Below are positions 1 through 7,469 of a DNA stretch of 16,021 bases, piece by piece. The notes beneath the pieces were generated by a model. That model made no database searches, was not told where the DNA came from, and saw nothing but the letters and a program-made list of their open reading frames with translations. The position numbers were made by a program, and so were the translations under genes. This stretch comes from Cyanobacteriota bacterium (GTDB taxonomy: Bacteria; Cyanobacteriota; Cyanobacteriia; Leptolyngbyales; Leptolyngbyaceae), in NCBI GenBank assembly GCA_027482985.1, contig JAIXVO010000132.1:1-16021 (forward strand). The letters are read 5' to 3'. Numbering within the stretch: the first letter of the stretch is position 1; every line of letters begins with the position of its first letter.

Positions 1-164
1 GGGAATCACTGGAATGCATGGTATACAACCTCCCAGGCAAGTTTTGGGCAGCTATTGCTTTACCACTATTTACCCCAAACTTACCCCAATAATTGAACTA
101 AACTGTTCCAAATATACCTAATCTTTAGAACACTTGTATTTACTCTAAAAATGAGCTGAAAGCC

Positions 165-200
165 GCAACCCCCCAGAACCAAGAGATTCTGGGGGGTTGC
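165..200 (-). terminator. Hairpin terminator downstream of tRNA-Gly
   Basis: A perfect 14-bp inverted repeat (arms 165-178 and 187-200, 8-nt loop) lies 6 nt past the 3' end of the minus-strand tRNA. The stem is very GC-rich (a C6/G6 run). Neither strand has a strong U tract right after the stem: the minus strand continues GGCTTTC and the plus strand TTTC. The role as tRNA terminator or processing signal rests on position and stem strength. Confidence 0.6.
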
Positions 201-206
201 TTTCAA

Positions 207-277
207 AGCGGGCAGCGAGAATCGAACTCGCATCAATAGCTTGGAAGGCTATGGTTTTACCACTAAACTATGCCCGC
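207..277 (-). tRNA. tRNA-Gly (anticodon UCC)
   Basis: On the minus strand a complete cloverleaf can be folded. The acceptor stem is GCGGGCA (277-271) paired with TGCCCGC (214-208). The discriminator base is U (207), usual for bacterial tRNA-Gly. The D-loop contains AGTGGTAA and the T-arm contains GTTCGATTC. The seven-base anticodon loop CUUCCAA (247-241) gives anticodon UCC (245-243), which reads GGA/GGG glycine codons. The 3' CCA is not encoded and would be added after transcription. Length is 71 nt, normal for this tRNA. Confidence 0.97.
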
Positions 278-345
278 ATAAAGCATTTTGGGGTACCCAT
301 TTGCCATCTAATAAGATAGCACAGTTAGTCATCTGCGCCACTCTT

Positions 346-1317
346 TTAGGGTTGGGTGAAGGTGACTTTGACTCGCAAAAACTGAGTCGCCGCTGGGGGC
401 GCTGCACTGGCGACGACTGCGGGATTAAACGTCCAAGCTTTGAGCACACAAGTCCCTAAGTCTTGGTAGCGTTGGCTACTGCTGTTGGTAAGGGGTACCG
501 TTTGGGTGACTTTACCTATAGGGTTTAATGTCAGCGTGAATTGGAGGGGCTGATTAAAACTTTGGAGGCTTTCAGGTGTGAGCACACAGCCTGCTTCACC
601 GGAACTGAAGGTTTTGGTAAAAGGTTCGGATTTCAATGTCACGATCGCCCGTTCTGAGTCGCGATCGCCCGCTGCCTCTAAAACCTGGACTTGTACCACA
701 AACTTTGCGGGGGGAGCCGTTGGCGATAGGGGAAGCGTGGCGGTCGTAGCGGTCGTGGCATCACCCGGATTTTGAGTCGGGTCTGGCGGCGGGGTGAAGC
801 CTGGTAATTGAATGCCGGAGGTGGCAACTTGCGGAGTCTGTGGAGATGACGGGGATCGCGCGGAGGTGGCAACGGTGGTTGGCGCGGGGGGAGGTGGTGC
901 TGGTTCACCCGCTAGAGGCGTGGGTTGGGGTGCTGGCGACGCAGTGGGGGCAGGTCGGCGAGCGGGTGGTGTCGGGCGGGTGCTTTGGGGTGACCGAGGT
1001 GCCGGGGCGAGGGCGAGGCGGGGGGGCGCAACGGCGGGCGGGGTGACCGAAATGCTGGAGGGTGAGGAGGGGGGCAGTAAGGGCGCAGTGGAGCGGGGGG
1101 CAGCGGGGGCGATCGCAGTAGCGCGAGCAGTAGGTGCTTCGACAAAATTGATGGCGATCGCCGTGGCGTTGGCAGGAGTGGGTTGAGTGGTTGCCAAATA
1201 GGATTGCAGCCCGAACGTCAATGCCCCATTCAATAAAAGTGACCCCGACAGGACTGCCAGCCAAAGGAGCGGTGAATCCGCATGCTGTTTGGGATGAAGA
1301 GGGAGGGGCTGACGCAT
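346..1317 (-). CDS. TonB-like proline-rich membrane-anchored protein
   Basis: 323 residues. One predicted membrane segment lies at about residues 17-36 (LLWLAVLSGSLLLNGALTFG). A long Pro/Ala/Ser/Thr-rich stretch follows (about 60-205), of the kind that spans the periplasm in TonB. The C-terminal domain (about 205-323) includes the segment CVLKAWTFNPA (290-300), which resembles the conserved 'AlraVrxWrFxPA' of TonB C-termini. By family, TonB couples inner-membrane proton-motive force to outer-membrane transporters. No ExbB/ExbD or receptor gene lies nearby, so that role is inferred. The frame is open up to an ATG at 1467, but the ATG at 1317 has AGGA 8 nt upstream and sits just before the membrane segment, so I prefer it. 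It is divergent from the GH19 gene. A generic proline-rich envelope protein is the alternative. Confidence 0.7.
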   Translation of the reverse strand: MRQPLPLHPKQHADSPLLWLAVLSGSLLLNGALTFGLQSYLATTQPTPANATAIAINFVEAPTARATAIAPAAPRSTAPLLPPSSPSSISVTPPAVAPPRLALAPAPRSPQSTRPTPPARRPAPTASPAPQPTPLAGEPAPPPPAPTTVATSARSPSSPQTPQVATSGIQLPGFTPPPDPTQNPGDATTATTATLPLSPTAPPAKFVVQVQVLEAAGDRDSERAIVTLKSEPFTKTFSSGEAGCVLTPESLQSFNQPLQFTLTLNPIGKVTQTVPLTNSSSQRYQDLGTCVLKAWTFNPAVVASAAPPAATQFLRVKVTFTQP

Positions 1318-1487
1318 CGAAGGAATCCTGCCGATGAAAATGGAACCGCTTGCCGGAATCATGTTAGCGAAAGATCGCCCCAACTGGGGAATTCTATCTT
1401 TAATCATGCGCCCGGCTGCACTTTGACGCTGGGTTGCCTGACTGTATCTACTACTATCTTTTGTCATCAGGGTTCAGAGGTCTAGCC

Positions 1488-2384
1488 ATGTCATCCCAAT
1501 TAGAAATTTGGCGAGTTCAAGGGTTTGAACGCTTGTTTGAGTTGATTGCCGCGCTTCCACCAGCACCGCAGTCGCAGGATGTAGCGGTAGATGGGCTGGT
1601 GCGATCGCTAAGCAAATTACCTGCCCGCCCTGCTGATAAACCCGCTTATGTCGGGATTTTTGCAGTCACCAATCCGGTGGCGGGACGACAAGCCGCGATC
1701 GAGCGATTGCGCGAGCTCGCCCCCCAACTCACTGGGAATTTAGCCACTGTGGATGGGCTACTGGATAATTTGATTCGTGCCTTGAGTGGCTTACCCCGGC
1801 GCCCCGCCGACAAACAACCCTATGCCAGCCTGTTCCCGCCCACCCAACTCCAGTGGCTACGGGCGCAGGATTTAGGCGCGATCGCCCCTGATGCACCGAG
1901 TCAACGGTTAGCCCAGTTAGTGCCCCAATTGAACTACAGCTTAATTGAATTTGAGATTGACACCCCGCTACGGCAGGCACACTTTCTGGCGCAAATTGCC
2001 CATGAGTCCGATCATTTTCGGGCAGTCGAAGAGTATGCCTCTGGCGCGGATTACGAGTGGCGGAGTGATTTAGGCAATGTTTATTCCGGTGATGGGGTGC
2101 GGTTTAAGGGGCGCGGATTGATTCAGATTACTGGGCGGAAGAATTATCATGAGTGTGGGATGGCGCTGGGGGTGGATCTGGTGGCTAATCCTGCTCGGTT
2201 AGAAGAGCCAGATCTCGCCTGTCGCAGTGCAGCCTGGTTTTGGGCAACGCATAAATTAAACCCCCTGGCCGATCGCGATGATGTGGAAGCGATTACGGAA
2301 ATCATTAATGGTGGCTGGAATGGGTTAAGCGATCGCATCCAACTGCTGGCTAAGGCAAAACGCGTGCTGAGTGTAGCCCGATAA
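1488..2384 (+). CDS. GH19 chitinase/lysozyme-like cell-wall hydrolase with duplicated N-terminal motif
   Basis: 298 residues. The C-terminal half (about 145-295) is a glycoside hydrolase family 19 / phage-lysin-type domain. AHFLAQIAHES (164-174) holds the candidate catalytic Glu173, and EEYASG (181-186) a second acidic pair. KGRGLIQITGRKNY (207-220) is the GH19 signature, and INGGWNG (273-279) matches the conserved Asn-Gly loop. The N-terminal half has two related segments, VDGLVRSLSKLPARPADKP (34-52) and VDGLLDNLIRALSGLPRRPADK (split as 88-98 and 99-109), each followed by Y-x-x-x-F; this may be a substrate- or wall-binding repeat. No signal peptide is visible. GH19 enzymes cleave beta-1,4 GlcNAc linkages in chitin or peptidoglycan. 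The ATG at 1488 has AGAGG 7 nt upstream; an in-frame extension to 1434 lacks such a site. Confidence 0.85.
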   Translation: MSSQLEIWRVQGFERLFELIAALPPAPQSQDVAVDGLVRSLSKLPARPADKPAYVGIFAVTNPVAGRQAAIERLRELAPQLTGNLATVDGLLDNLIRALSGLPRRPADKQPYASLFPPTQLQWLRAQDLGAIAPDAPSQRLAQLVPQLNYSLIEFEIDTPLRQAHFLAQIAHESDHFRAVEEYASGADYEWRSDLGNVYSGDGVRFKGRGLIQITGRKNYHECGMALGVDLVANPARLEEPDLACRSAAWFWATHKLNPLADRDDVEAITEIINGGWNGLSDRIQLLAKAKRVLSVAR

Positions 2385-2429
2385 AGGGTGGGGTGATCGG
2401 GCGATCGCCCCCTGCGTCCGTTGACCTCA

Positions 2430-2648
2430 TCACAAAGTTGGACTAACCGGGAGTTGACCTGCTGACAAGCGGTTCTGATCAATGCGCTCAAGTGAGTGAA
2501 AGCCTAACTGAGTGACCACGGAATGAGGTGACAACGCCACTGCTGGCACTTGCCGCCAGCAGTGGCGACAAAACCAGTAAATATGAGCATTTTGCACATG
2601 ACGGAGCACTGTTCTAGAACAGTGAGGGCAGCTTGCCATAAAATTCAT
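2430..2648 (-). CDS. Small zinc-ribbon protein (CxxC...CxxC)
   Basis: 72 residues from the first ATG (2648) or 69 from Met4 (2639). Two CxxC knuckles, CPHC (7-10) and CRHC (27-30), are separated by RTVLRHVQNAHIYWF, giving a compact four-cysteine zinc ribbon at the N-terminus. The remaining 40 residues show no motif. I recall small cyanobacterial proteins and domains with the pattern CPxC-x2-hLRHh-x-YWFC-x2-CW-x-EhP, often beside signalling proteins, and this matches closely; that recollection is not a database result. Binding of zinc is inferred and the partner is unknown. The gene is convergent with GH19 and divergent from the DUF900 hydrolase. A 13-bp inverted repeat lies inside the reading frame at the second knuckle. 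Confidence 0.6.
   Translation of the reverse strand: MNFMASCPHCSRTVLRHVQNAHIYWFCRHCWRQVPAVALSPHSVVTQLGFHSLERIDQNRLSAGQLPVSPTL
2535..2567. repeat. 13-bp perfect inverted repeat inside the zinc-ribbon gene
   Basis: The arms cgccactgctggc (2535-2547) and gccagcagtggcg (2555-2567) are exact reverse complements with a 7-nt spacer. In RNA of either strand this would form a strong GC-rich hairpin. No U tract follows, so it is not a standard intrinsic terminator. It overlaps the codons for the second CxxC knuckle and the following Arg-Gln-Val-Pro-Ala. Confidence 0.7.
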
Positions 2649-2920
2649 TTAAACTTATTGAATGCAGCAGCGACCAAGGCGAAAACCTAAAAAAATATCT
2701 GGAATAACTAGGATTAGCTTTAACTTAACAGCTCGCTTTTCTGGAGAAATAGACCAAAAGAAAGAGATTTGAGTTGAGCTAAGATGTATGCTTGATTACG
2801 CCTCAGTGTCAGAATAGATTGAGTCTGGAGGTGATACTTCCACCAGTTAAGAAACTTGAATTTACTCCGATCACTCTCCTGCGTGAGATATACAGAAGAA
2901 GCTCAATATGCTTTTTGAAT

Positions 2921-3916
2921 ATGCTGTTTGCCACCAACCGAGTTTTGCAGGAAGGACCAACACCCCGCAATCCAGATGGCAGCTACGACTTGCCACGCCG
3001 GATTGATTTTGCCCTGACCAATAATCAGGCCGAACAATCGGTTTATTTTTGTCGTCGCAATGGTGCCAATGATTACGTCGAAATTGGCAATCGGGCTTTT
3101 TTCACTGCGTTGAAAGACTCACCCGCTCAACAAATTTTGTTGTTTTTGCATGGCTACTCTAACCTCCCAGAACCAGCCGTATTCCCGAAAGCAGCACAAT
3201 TACAAGCCTTATTTGACCAAAAATCACTCGGTGAAGTCCTGGTTGTACCCATTATTTGGCCCTGCGACGACGATTTGGGGGCGGTGAAAGATTACTTTGA
3301 TGACCAAATTGCCGCCGATGCTAGTGACGTGGCATTTGCCCGCATGTTTGAAAAGTTTTTGCGCTGGCGTGAAGAGAACAGTACGCTGGCAAATCCCTGT
3401 ACGAAACCCATTAACGTGTTGGCACACTCCATGGGCAATCGCGTCTTGCGGGGGGCGATCGCGCGATCGCTCGAATACTTCCAGCCCCAGGGCTTTCCGT
3501 TGATCTTTCGCAACGTCTTCATGGCTGCGGCAGACGTATCTAATAACACCCTCGACTTTAAACAACCCGGCGAATACATTGCTCATTCGTCTCGCAACAC
3601 CGTGGTCTATTTCGCTGCCGATGATTTGGCGATGCGCGCCAGCAAAGTCGCCAACATGAGCATCACTGCCCGCCGCATGGGGCACACTGGCCCCGAACAA
3701 TTCTCTCAAGTCCCCCGCAATGTCTTTGCCCTCGATTGCGGTGACTTCAATAACATCTACGACAACCCCGTCGGCCATGGCTACTTCACCACCGACCCCC
3801 AGGGCAATCCCGGCCTCCTGTTTGACCACCTGTGGCAATGTATTCGTCTGGGGCGCGTCCCCATGCAACCCGCTAATGCTCGGTTGATGATTCTGCGCAG
3901 TCGATTCTGGCAGTAA
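2921..3916 (+). CDS. Alpha/beta hydrolase, DUF900 family
   Basis: 331 residues. The start MLFATNR is the only ATG near the N-terminus and matches the usual beginning of this family as I remember it. FLHGYSN (75-81) is the oxyanion-hole strand. LAHSMGNR (167-174) is the nucleophile elbow with Ser170. FMAAADVS (200-207) supplies Asp205 and VGHGYF (284-289) supplies His286, completing a Ser-Asp-His triad. Family members are predicted serine hydrolases (esterase or lipase fold) with no established substrate. No signal peptide is present, so it is probably cytoplasmic. The reading frame is open back to 2792, but without an ATG or conserved motif. No strong Shine-Dalgarno is seen. The downstream repeat spacer starts 6 nt after the stop. 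Confidence 0.85.
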   Translation: MLFATNRVLQEGPTPRNPDGSYDLPRRIDFALTNNQAEQSVYFCRRNGANDYVEIGNRAFFTALKDSPAQQILLFLHGYSNLPEPAVFPKAAQLQALFDQKSLGEVLVVPIIWPCDDDLGAVKDYFDDQIAADASDVAFARMFEKFLRWREENSTLANPCTKPINVLAHSMGNRVLRGAIARSLEYFQPQGFPLIFRNVFMAAADVSNNTLDFKQPGEYIAHSSRNTVVYFAADDLAMRASKVANMSITARRMGHTGPEQFSQVPRNVFALDCGDFNNIYDNPVGHGYFTTDPQGNPGLLFDHLWQCIRLGRVPMQPANARLMILRSRFWQ

Positions 3917-3922
3917 GGCAGG

Positions 3923-3947
3923 GCAGGAGGCAGGAGGCAGGAGGCAG
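3923..3947. repeat. STRR heptamer tandem array (gcaggag)x3.6
   Basis: Exact tandem copies of gcaggag lie at 3923-3929, 3930-3936 and 3937-3943, plus a partial copy to 3947. They begin 6 nt after the DUF900 stop codon. Short tandemly repeated heptamers are a known feature of filamentous cyanobacterial genomes. Confidence 0.85.
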
Positions 3948-3974
3948 AAGAAGCGGGAAGGTCGCGTTGATTTC

Positions 3975-4115
3975 GTAGAGACGTGCCGTTGGTCCGTCTT
4001 GCCAAAGATTCGAGACGAGAAACCGATCGCGAAATGGCGTGAAGACATGCCAACGGTGCCTCTCTGCAAAAACCGTTAAACCCCTTAGGAGACGTGCCAG
4101 CGGCACGTCTCTACC
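3975..4115. repeat. Three related palindromic elements (agacgtgcc/ggcacgtct type)
   Basis: The copy at 4089-4111 is a perfect 10-bp inverted repeat (gagacgtgcc-agc-ggcacgtctc). Degenerate relatives lie at 3975-4000 (gtagagacgtgccgttgg, then tccgtctt) and 4041-4067 (gaagacatgccaacggtgcc, then tctctgc). The two decayed copies keep the outer 'agac..tgcc' and '..tct' ends but no longer pair fully. This looks like a dispersed REP-type intergenic element present in three states of decay. Confidence 0.75.
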
Positions 4116-4123
4116 ATTGTCTT

Positions 4124-4151
4124 CCCTCCTGTCTCCTGTCTCCTGTCTCCT
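4124..4151. repeat. STRR heptamer tandem array (gtctcct)x4, inverted relative to 3923-3947
   Basis: Exact copies of gtctcct lie at 4131-4137, 4138-4144 and 4145-4151, with a variant copy ccctcct at 4124-4130. Read on the minus strand this is (aggagac)n, nearly the same unit as the array at 3923-3947 (aggaggc). The two arrays therefore face each other and could pair across the 175-nt spacer, with G-U pairs at one position per unit. Confidence 0.8.
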
Positions 4152-4158
4152 TCTCCCC

Positions 4159-4602
4159 CTACTTCAACGACTCCAGCACCGCCGCCCCAACCATCACACA
4201 CAGGGTGAGGACGATCAGGGGAGCCAGGATGGTGGACATCAGGCTGGTGAGAGCACCGAGGACTTGCGGGGCTTGCAGGCTGGCGGAGACGACACAGGCG
4301 ATCGAGAAGCCGATCAGGAATAAGAACAACCACTTTAAGGACTTAAATCCCAGCCGGACGACGGTACTGTAATCGTGTTCGGTTTCCGTCGTGATGTGCA
4401 GCGGACGGGTGGGGATATTCGCCCGATCGCGGTCTGCCAACTGTTGCTGCATATGGGTCAATTGTGCCTGCATTTGCCGATTGCGGGCTTCCATCGCTTG
4501 CAGTTGGGCGGTTAATTGGGCGATTATCTCAGGGTCATTTTGTGCCATAGGAGGGATGCGGTGGGGGGGCTGTTGAAATCTGTAAGGACTTAAGGATGGC
4601 AT
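4159..4602 (-). CDS. Unknown protein with coiled coil and two C-terminal membrane segments
   Basis: 147 residues, family not recognised. Residues 22-60 are Gln/Glu/Met-rich and heptad-like, with QLTAQLQAM and [17 protein letters not shown], and suggest a coiled coil. Two hydrophobic segments follow, about 90-110 ([19 protein letters not shown]) and 116-143 ([19 protein letters not shown] and onward). The layout suggests a small membrane protein with a cytoplasmic coiled-coil oligomerisation arm. The start at 4602 has AGAGG 8 nt upstream. Met19 (4548, MAQNDPEI) is the alternative and begins just before the coiled coil, but has no Shine-Dalgarno. It is divergent from the STAND gene; no functional link can be shown. 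Confidence 0.65.
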   Translation of the reverse strand: MPSLSPYRFQQPPHRIPPMAQNDPEIIAQLTAQLQAMEARNRQMQAQLTHMQQQLADRDRANIPTRPLHITTETEHDYSTVVRLGFKSLKWLFLFLIGFSIACVVSASLQAPQVLGALTSLMSTILAPLIVLTLCVMVGAAVLESLK

Positions 4603-4904
4603 GGACTTAACCTCTTGAGCATGTGAGAGAACAGGTCACAGTCATCTCCTCAACCAACTTATCTGAGGCCATTTGCACCCACTGTAGAACTCGGATTAGT
4701 GATCATCCAAAGGCAGACAACCAACTTCATCTCATGGGGTAATACAAATGGGCGATGGCATTTTCCTAAACTACTATCCCTGTGGTTTTCTCAAATTATG
4801 CGGCAAGAGAGGTTGGCTGTCTGTCGGAAAAGGGCGGGTCTTCTGTTGGAAAAAGTCGGAAAGAGTAGGTTAAATTGGGAGAAAATTTAATCTGAAACGT
4901 CTCA
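4603..4904. other. Intergenic region between divergent genes
   Basis: 302 bp with no convincing gene. It must hold the promoters of the minus-strand coiled-coil gene and the plus-strand STAND gene. Visible structure includes three imperfect copies of gtcggaaaa (4823-4831, 4845-4854, 4855-4863). A 7-bp inverted repeat ttaaatt/aatttaa (4870-4876, 4884-4890) lies 15 nt before the STAND start and could be an operator. A 63-codon open frame at 4699-4890 has no recognisable protein character. Confidence 0.4.
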
Positions 4905-7289
4905 ATGGGTGCCGCAGAGTTCCTACAACAACTGGATCAAATCATTTTTGAGACCAAAGGAGAGCGCTTAAGTGACCTGAGACGCGGCATTTTTTTAGGG
5001 GTGTGGGACAAGCAGACCTACAAGGCGATCGCCGAAACCCTGGACTACGCTGAACCCTACATCCGAGACGAGGGGGCGCAGTTGTTTCGCCTGCTGACTG
5101 AGGTGATCGGCGAGAAAGTGACCAAAGCCAATTTTCGGGGCGCAATTGAGCGGTATTACACGACGCTCCAGGCTCCGGTGGCGGTGATGGCAACAGCCGT
5201 TAAACCAGATCCCAATCCCAATGAGTCAAATGGGTTGACAAACTGGGCAGCGCCGATTCCAGAGGAGGTCGTGAATCCCAATTTTATGGGGCGAGCAACC
5301 GCGATCGCCGACTTAAATCAGCGGCTTGCCGAGGGCAATAAAATCATCTTGATCCAGGGTGAAGGCGGACGGGGTAAAACCACCCTGGCACGCAAGTTCT
5401 TCAAAACACAGGGATTTGACTGCATTCTGGAACTCTGGATGGCGACCGAAACCCGGAACATCACCCGGGTGGAAAATGTGGTGGAGGAATGGTTAAAACG
5501 CGACTTTAACGAAGAACCGGGACGCGATTTTGGGATTAATCTCGATCGCCTGAAACGAAAATTGCGGGAACCCCATCAACGAGTCGGCATTTTGATCGAC
5601 AATCTGGAATCGGCGCTTGATGCGAATGGCAAGTTCGTGGTGGAACATCGGCTCTATGTGGAGTTGCTGAAAGCCCTGGCGGATTCCAGGATTCAAGCGG
5701 TGACGCTGATTACCAGTCGCGAACGGTTGAGCGAATCCAGTCTGACGATCGAGCGCTACTATCTGGAAGGATTGGACGAACCAACCTGGCGACAGTTTTT
5801 CCAGAATCGTGGTTTGCCCAGTGCAGATCCCGCGATCGCCGCAATGTGTAATGCCTATGGCGGCAATGCTAAAGCGATGAAGCTTCTGAGCGGGGTAATT
5901 TGGCAAGATTTTGAAGGGGATGTGACCGCCTTCTGGCAGCAAAACAGTCAGGATTTATTAGTGGAACCGGAACTCAAGGATCTGGTCGCCAGCCAATTTG
6001 ATCGATTGCAAAATTCCAATCCCGATGTATATCAGTTGTTGTGCCGTCTGGGTTGTTATCGTTATCAAGATGTGAATCATATTTCCATTGAAGCGGTTGA
6101 GTGTTTATTGTGGGATACGCCCAAAGACCTGCGCCGCTCGGTGATTCGCAGTTTGCAAGACCGATCGCTGATTGAAGTGCGGAAAGGCAAGTATTGGTTA
6201 CATCCGGTGATTCGGGCGGAGGCGATCGCTCGCTTGCGGCATCGGGGTGACTGGCACCTGGCGCATCTGGCAGCGGCGGATTATTGGCTGTCGAGCGTCC
6301 CGCTGGTGAACACCGTGGATGATGCCCTGAGAGCGCTGGAGGCTTACTATCACTATCTGGAAATTCAAGAGTATGAGCGGGCTTGTAATGTGCTCACTGA
6401 GTTCAAACATAGTCGGTGGGGGGAAGGCTTGCCGCTGGGCTGGTTGTTCTATCGGCTAGGCTTGCTGCAACAAATGATTACCGCGATTACGGGCGTGATT
6501 CACAACGTCCAGCCCGACTACCGTGCCGGATCACTGTATAACCTGCTGGGCTACATTTATCGGCTGGCAGGCAGTATCCATCAAGCGTTGGACTGCCACC
6601 AACGGGCAGCTGAGATTGGTAAGAGCTTGCACCTGGATACTCTGATTACCTCTTCGCTGTTCAATCGCGGCTTATGTTTGCGCGATTTAGCCGAAGTAGA
6701 AGCCGCGATCGCGGTATTTGAGGAGGTGATTGCCCAGGCCGAAACGATTCCCGACAGCCCCCAGTACAAAACCTATTCCCTCTGCTGTCTGGCCTATTTA
6801 GCATCCTGTCAGGGCCGATTAGCACCCGCCCGTGAATTGGCGCAACAGGCGATCGCGCGACTGGCACTGACTGACCTCACCTTTTGGGGCGAAGGCTATA
6901 GCCTCCTCTTTCTAGCTACCACCTATGGTCATTTACAAGAGTTTGACCAGGCCAGACAGTTGTATCAAGCGGCGATCGCCTTGGCAACGGAAAATGACTT
7001 TACCCAAATTCGCGCCAAAGCATTGCATGGGATAGCCCAATTGCAACGGCAGGTGGGCGACTTTGAAAGTGCGCTGGAATATCACCTGCACGCGATTCAT
7101 TTACTCGATCAGTTAGGGGCTAAATGTGATTTGGCAGAAGCCTATTATCAACTGGGAATAACCCATTATCAGATGGGCGATCGCAAGAAAAGTCACACCG
7201 ATTTACACCAAGCCTTGCAGCTGTTTAATACGATTCAGGCACCCAAGCAAGCCGCACAGGTGCTTCAATTACTCAATTGCAATCCCTAA
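4905..7289 (+). CDS. STAND NTPase: VMAP-type HTH, NB-ARC-like NTPase, winged helix and TPR repeats
   Basis: 794 residues. Residues 1-90 match the HTH that precedes many cyanobacterial STAND and VMAP proteins (pattern GVWxxxTYxxIA..L.Y....I...G..LF..L....GEKVTKxNFR). The NTPase core (about 125-330) has Walker A GEGGRGKTT (152-160), Walker B ILIDNLES (229-236), sensor TSR (270-272) and a GxP-like GGNAKAMKLLSG (319-330). A winged-helix region (355-445) ends in the MHD-like LHPVI (432-436). TPR-like helices fill about 540-790. STAND proteins are ATP-driven oligomerising switches whose repeats sense a trigger; many act in defence or programmed death. No enzymatic effector domain is visible, so the HTH may recruit one in trans. 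No Shine-Dalgarno lies close to the ATG. Codon use and HIP1 content match the neighbours, so recent transfer is not indicated. Confidence 0.9.
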   Translation: MGAAEFLQQLDQIIFETKGERLSDLRRGIFLGVWDKQTYKAIAETLDYAEPYIRDEGAQLFRLLTEVIGEKVTKANFRGAIERYYTTLQAPVAVMATAVKPDPNPNESNGLTNWAAPIPEEVVNPNFMGRATAIADLNQRLAEGNKIILIQGEGGRGKTTLARKFFKTQGFDCILELWMATETRNITRVENVVEEWLKRDFNEEPGRDFGINLDRLKRKLREPHQRVGILIDNLESALDANGKFVVEHRLYVELLKALADSRIQAVTLITSRERLSESSLTIERYYLEGLDEPTWRQFFQNRGLPSADPAIAAMCNAYGGNAKAMKLLSGVIWQDFEGDVTAFWQQNSQDLLVEPELKDLVASQFDRLQNSNPDVYQLLCRLGCYRYQDVNHISIEAVECLLWDTPKDLRRSVIRSLQDRSLIEVRKGKYWLHPVIRAEAIARLRHRGDWHLAHLAAADYWLSSVPLVNTVDDALRALEAYYHYLEIQEYERACNVLTEFKHSRWGEGLPLGWLFYRLGLLQQMITAITGVIHNVQPDYRAGSLYNLLGYIYRLAGSIHQALDCHQRAAEIGKSLHLDTLITSSLFNRGLCLRDLAEVEAAIAVFEEVIAQAETIPDSPQYKTYSLCCLAYLASCQGRLAPARELAQQAIARLALTDLTFWGEGYSLLFLATTYGHLQEFDQARQLYQAAIALATENDFTQIRAKALHGIAQLQRQVGDFESALEYHLHAIHLLDQLGAKCDLAEAYYQLGITHYQMGDRKKSHTDLHQALQLFNTIQAPKQAAQVLQLLNCNP

Positions 7290-7348
7290 CTGACAGCTAT
7301 TTCTAATCACATCAACCACACTTTCTAAGTCGGTGGGCTGATTCAAAT

Positions 7349-7413
7349 GTAGGATGGGTTAGCGGTAGCGTAACCCGTGCAGGTGTTGGGTTTCGTACCT
7401 CAACCCAACCTAC
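7349..7413. repeat. MITE-like intergenic inverted repeat
   Basis: The terminal arms gtaggatgggtt (7349-7360) and aacccaacctac (7402-7413) are inverted with one mismatch. Between them lie two further small hairpins: gggtta/taaccc (7356-7361, 7371-7376) and ttggg/cccaa. The element could fold into a branched structure. The 'GTAGGxTGGGTT...AACCCAACCTAC' design is, from memory, a common dispersed element in cyanobacterial intergenic DNA. No transposase is encoded. Confidence 0.75.
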
Positions 7414-7469
7414 GGCAGTCTTCTATTTAATTGCGCCTTTCTATTTATTTTGCGCGTTACTGTTGTCAA

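Noticed and set aside
1..164. Possible attachment site or integrase remnant beside the tRNA
   Set aside because: No integrase-like frame and no repeat of the tRNA 3' end in the window; only the short direct repeat ttaccccaa (70-78, 81-89) is seen.
812..1264. Several open frames on both strands of 119-124 codons
   Set aside because: They are alternative frames of the GC-rich Pro/Ala-coding linker of the TonB-like gene; the products are Gly/Arg- or Pro/His-rich low-complexity sequence.
3224..4069. 281-codon open frame on the minus strand
   Set aside because: It lies opposite the well-supported DUF900 hydrolase with intact catalytic motifs and runs into the repeat spacer; its translation shows no motif.
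3923..4151. Possible CRISPR array
   Set aside because: Units are 7 bp and contiguous without spacers, and no cas gene is present.
4699..4890. 63-codon plus-strand frame before the STAND gene
   Set aside because: No ribosome binding site, no motif, and it ends in the AT-rich promoter-like segment.
5493..5942. 149-codon minus-strand frame
   Set aside because: It is antisense to the NTPase core of the STAND gene, whose Walker motifs fix the true frame.
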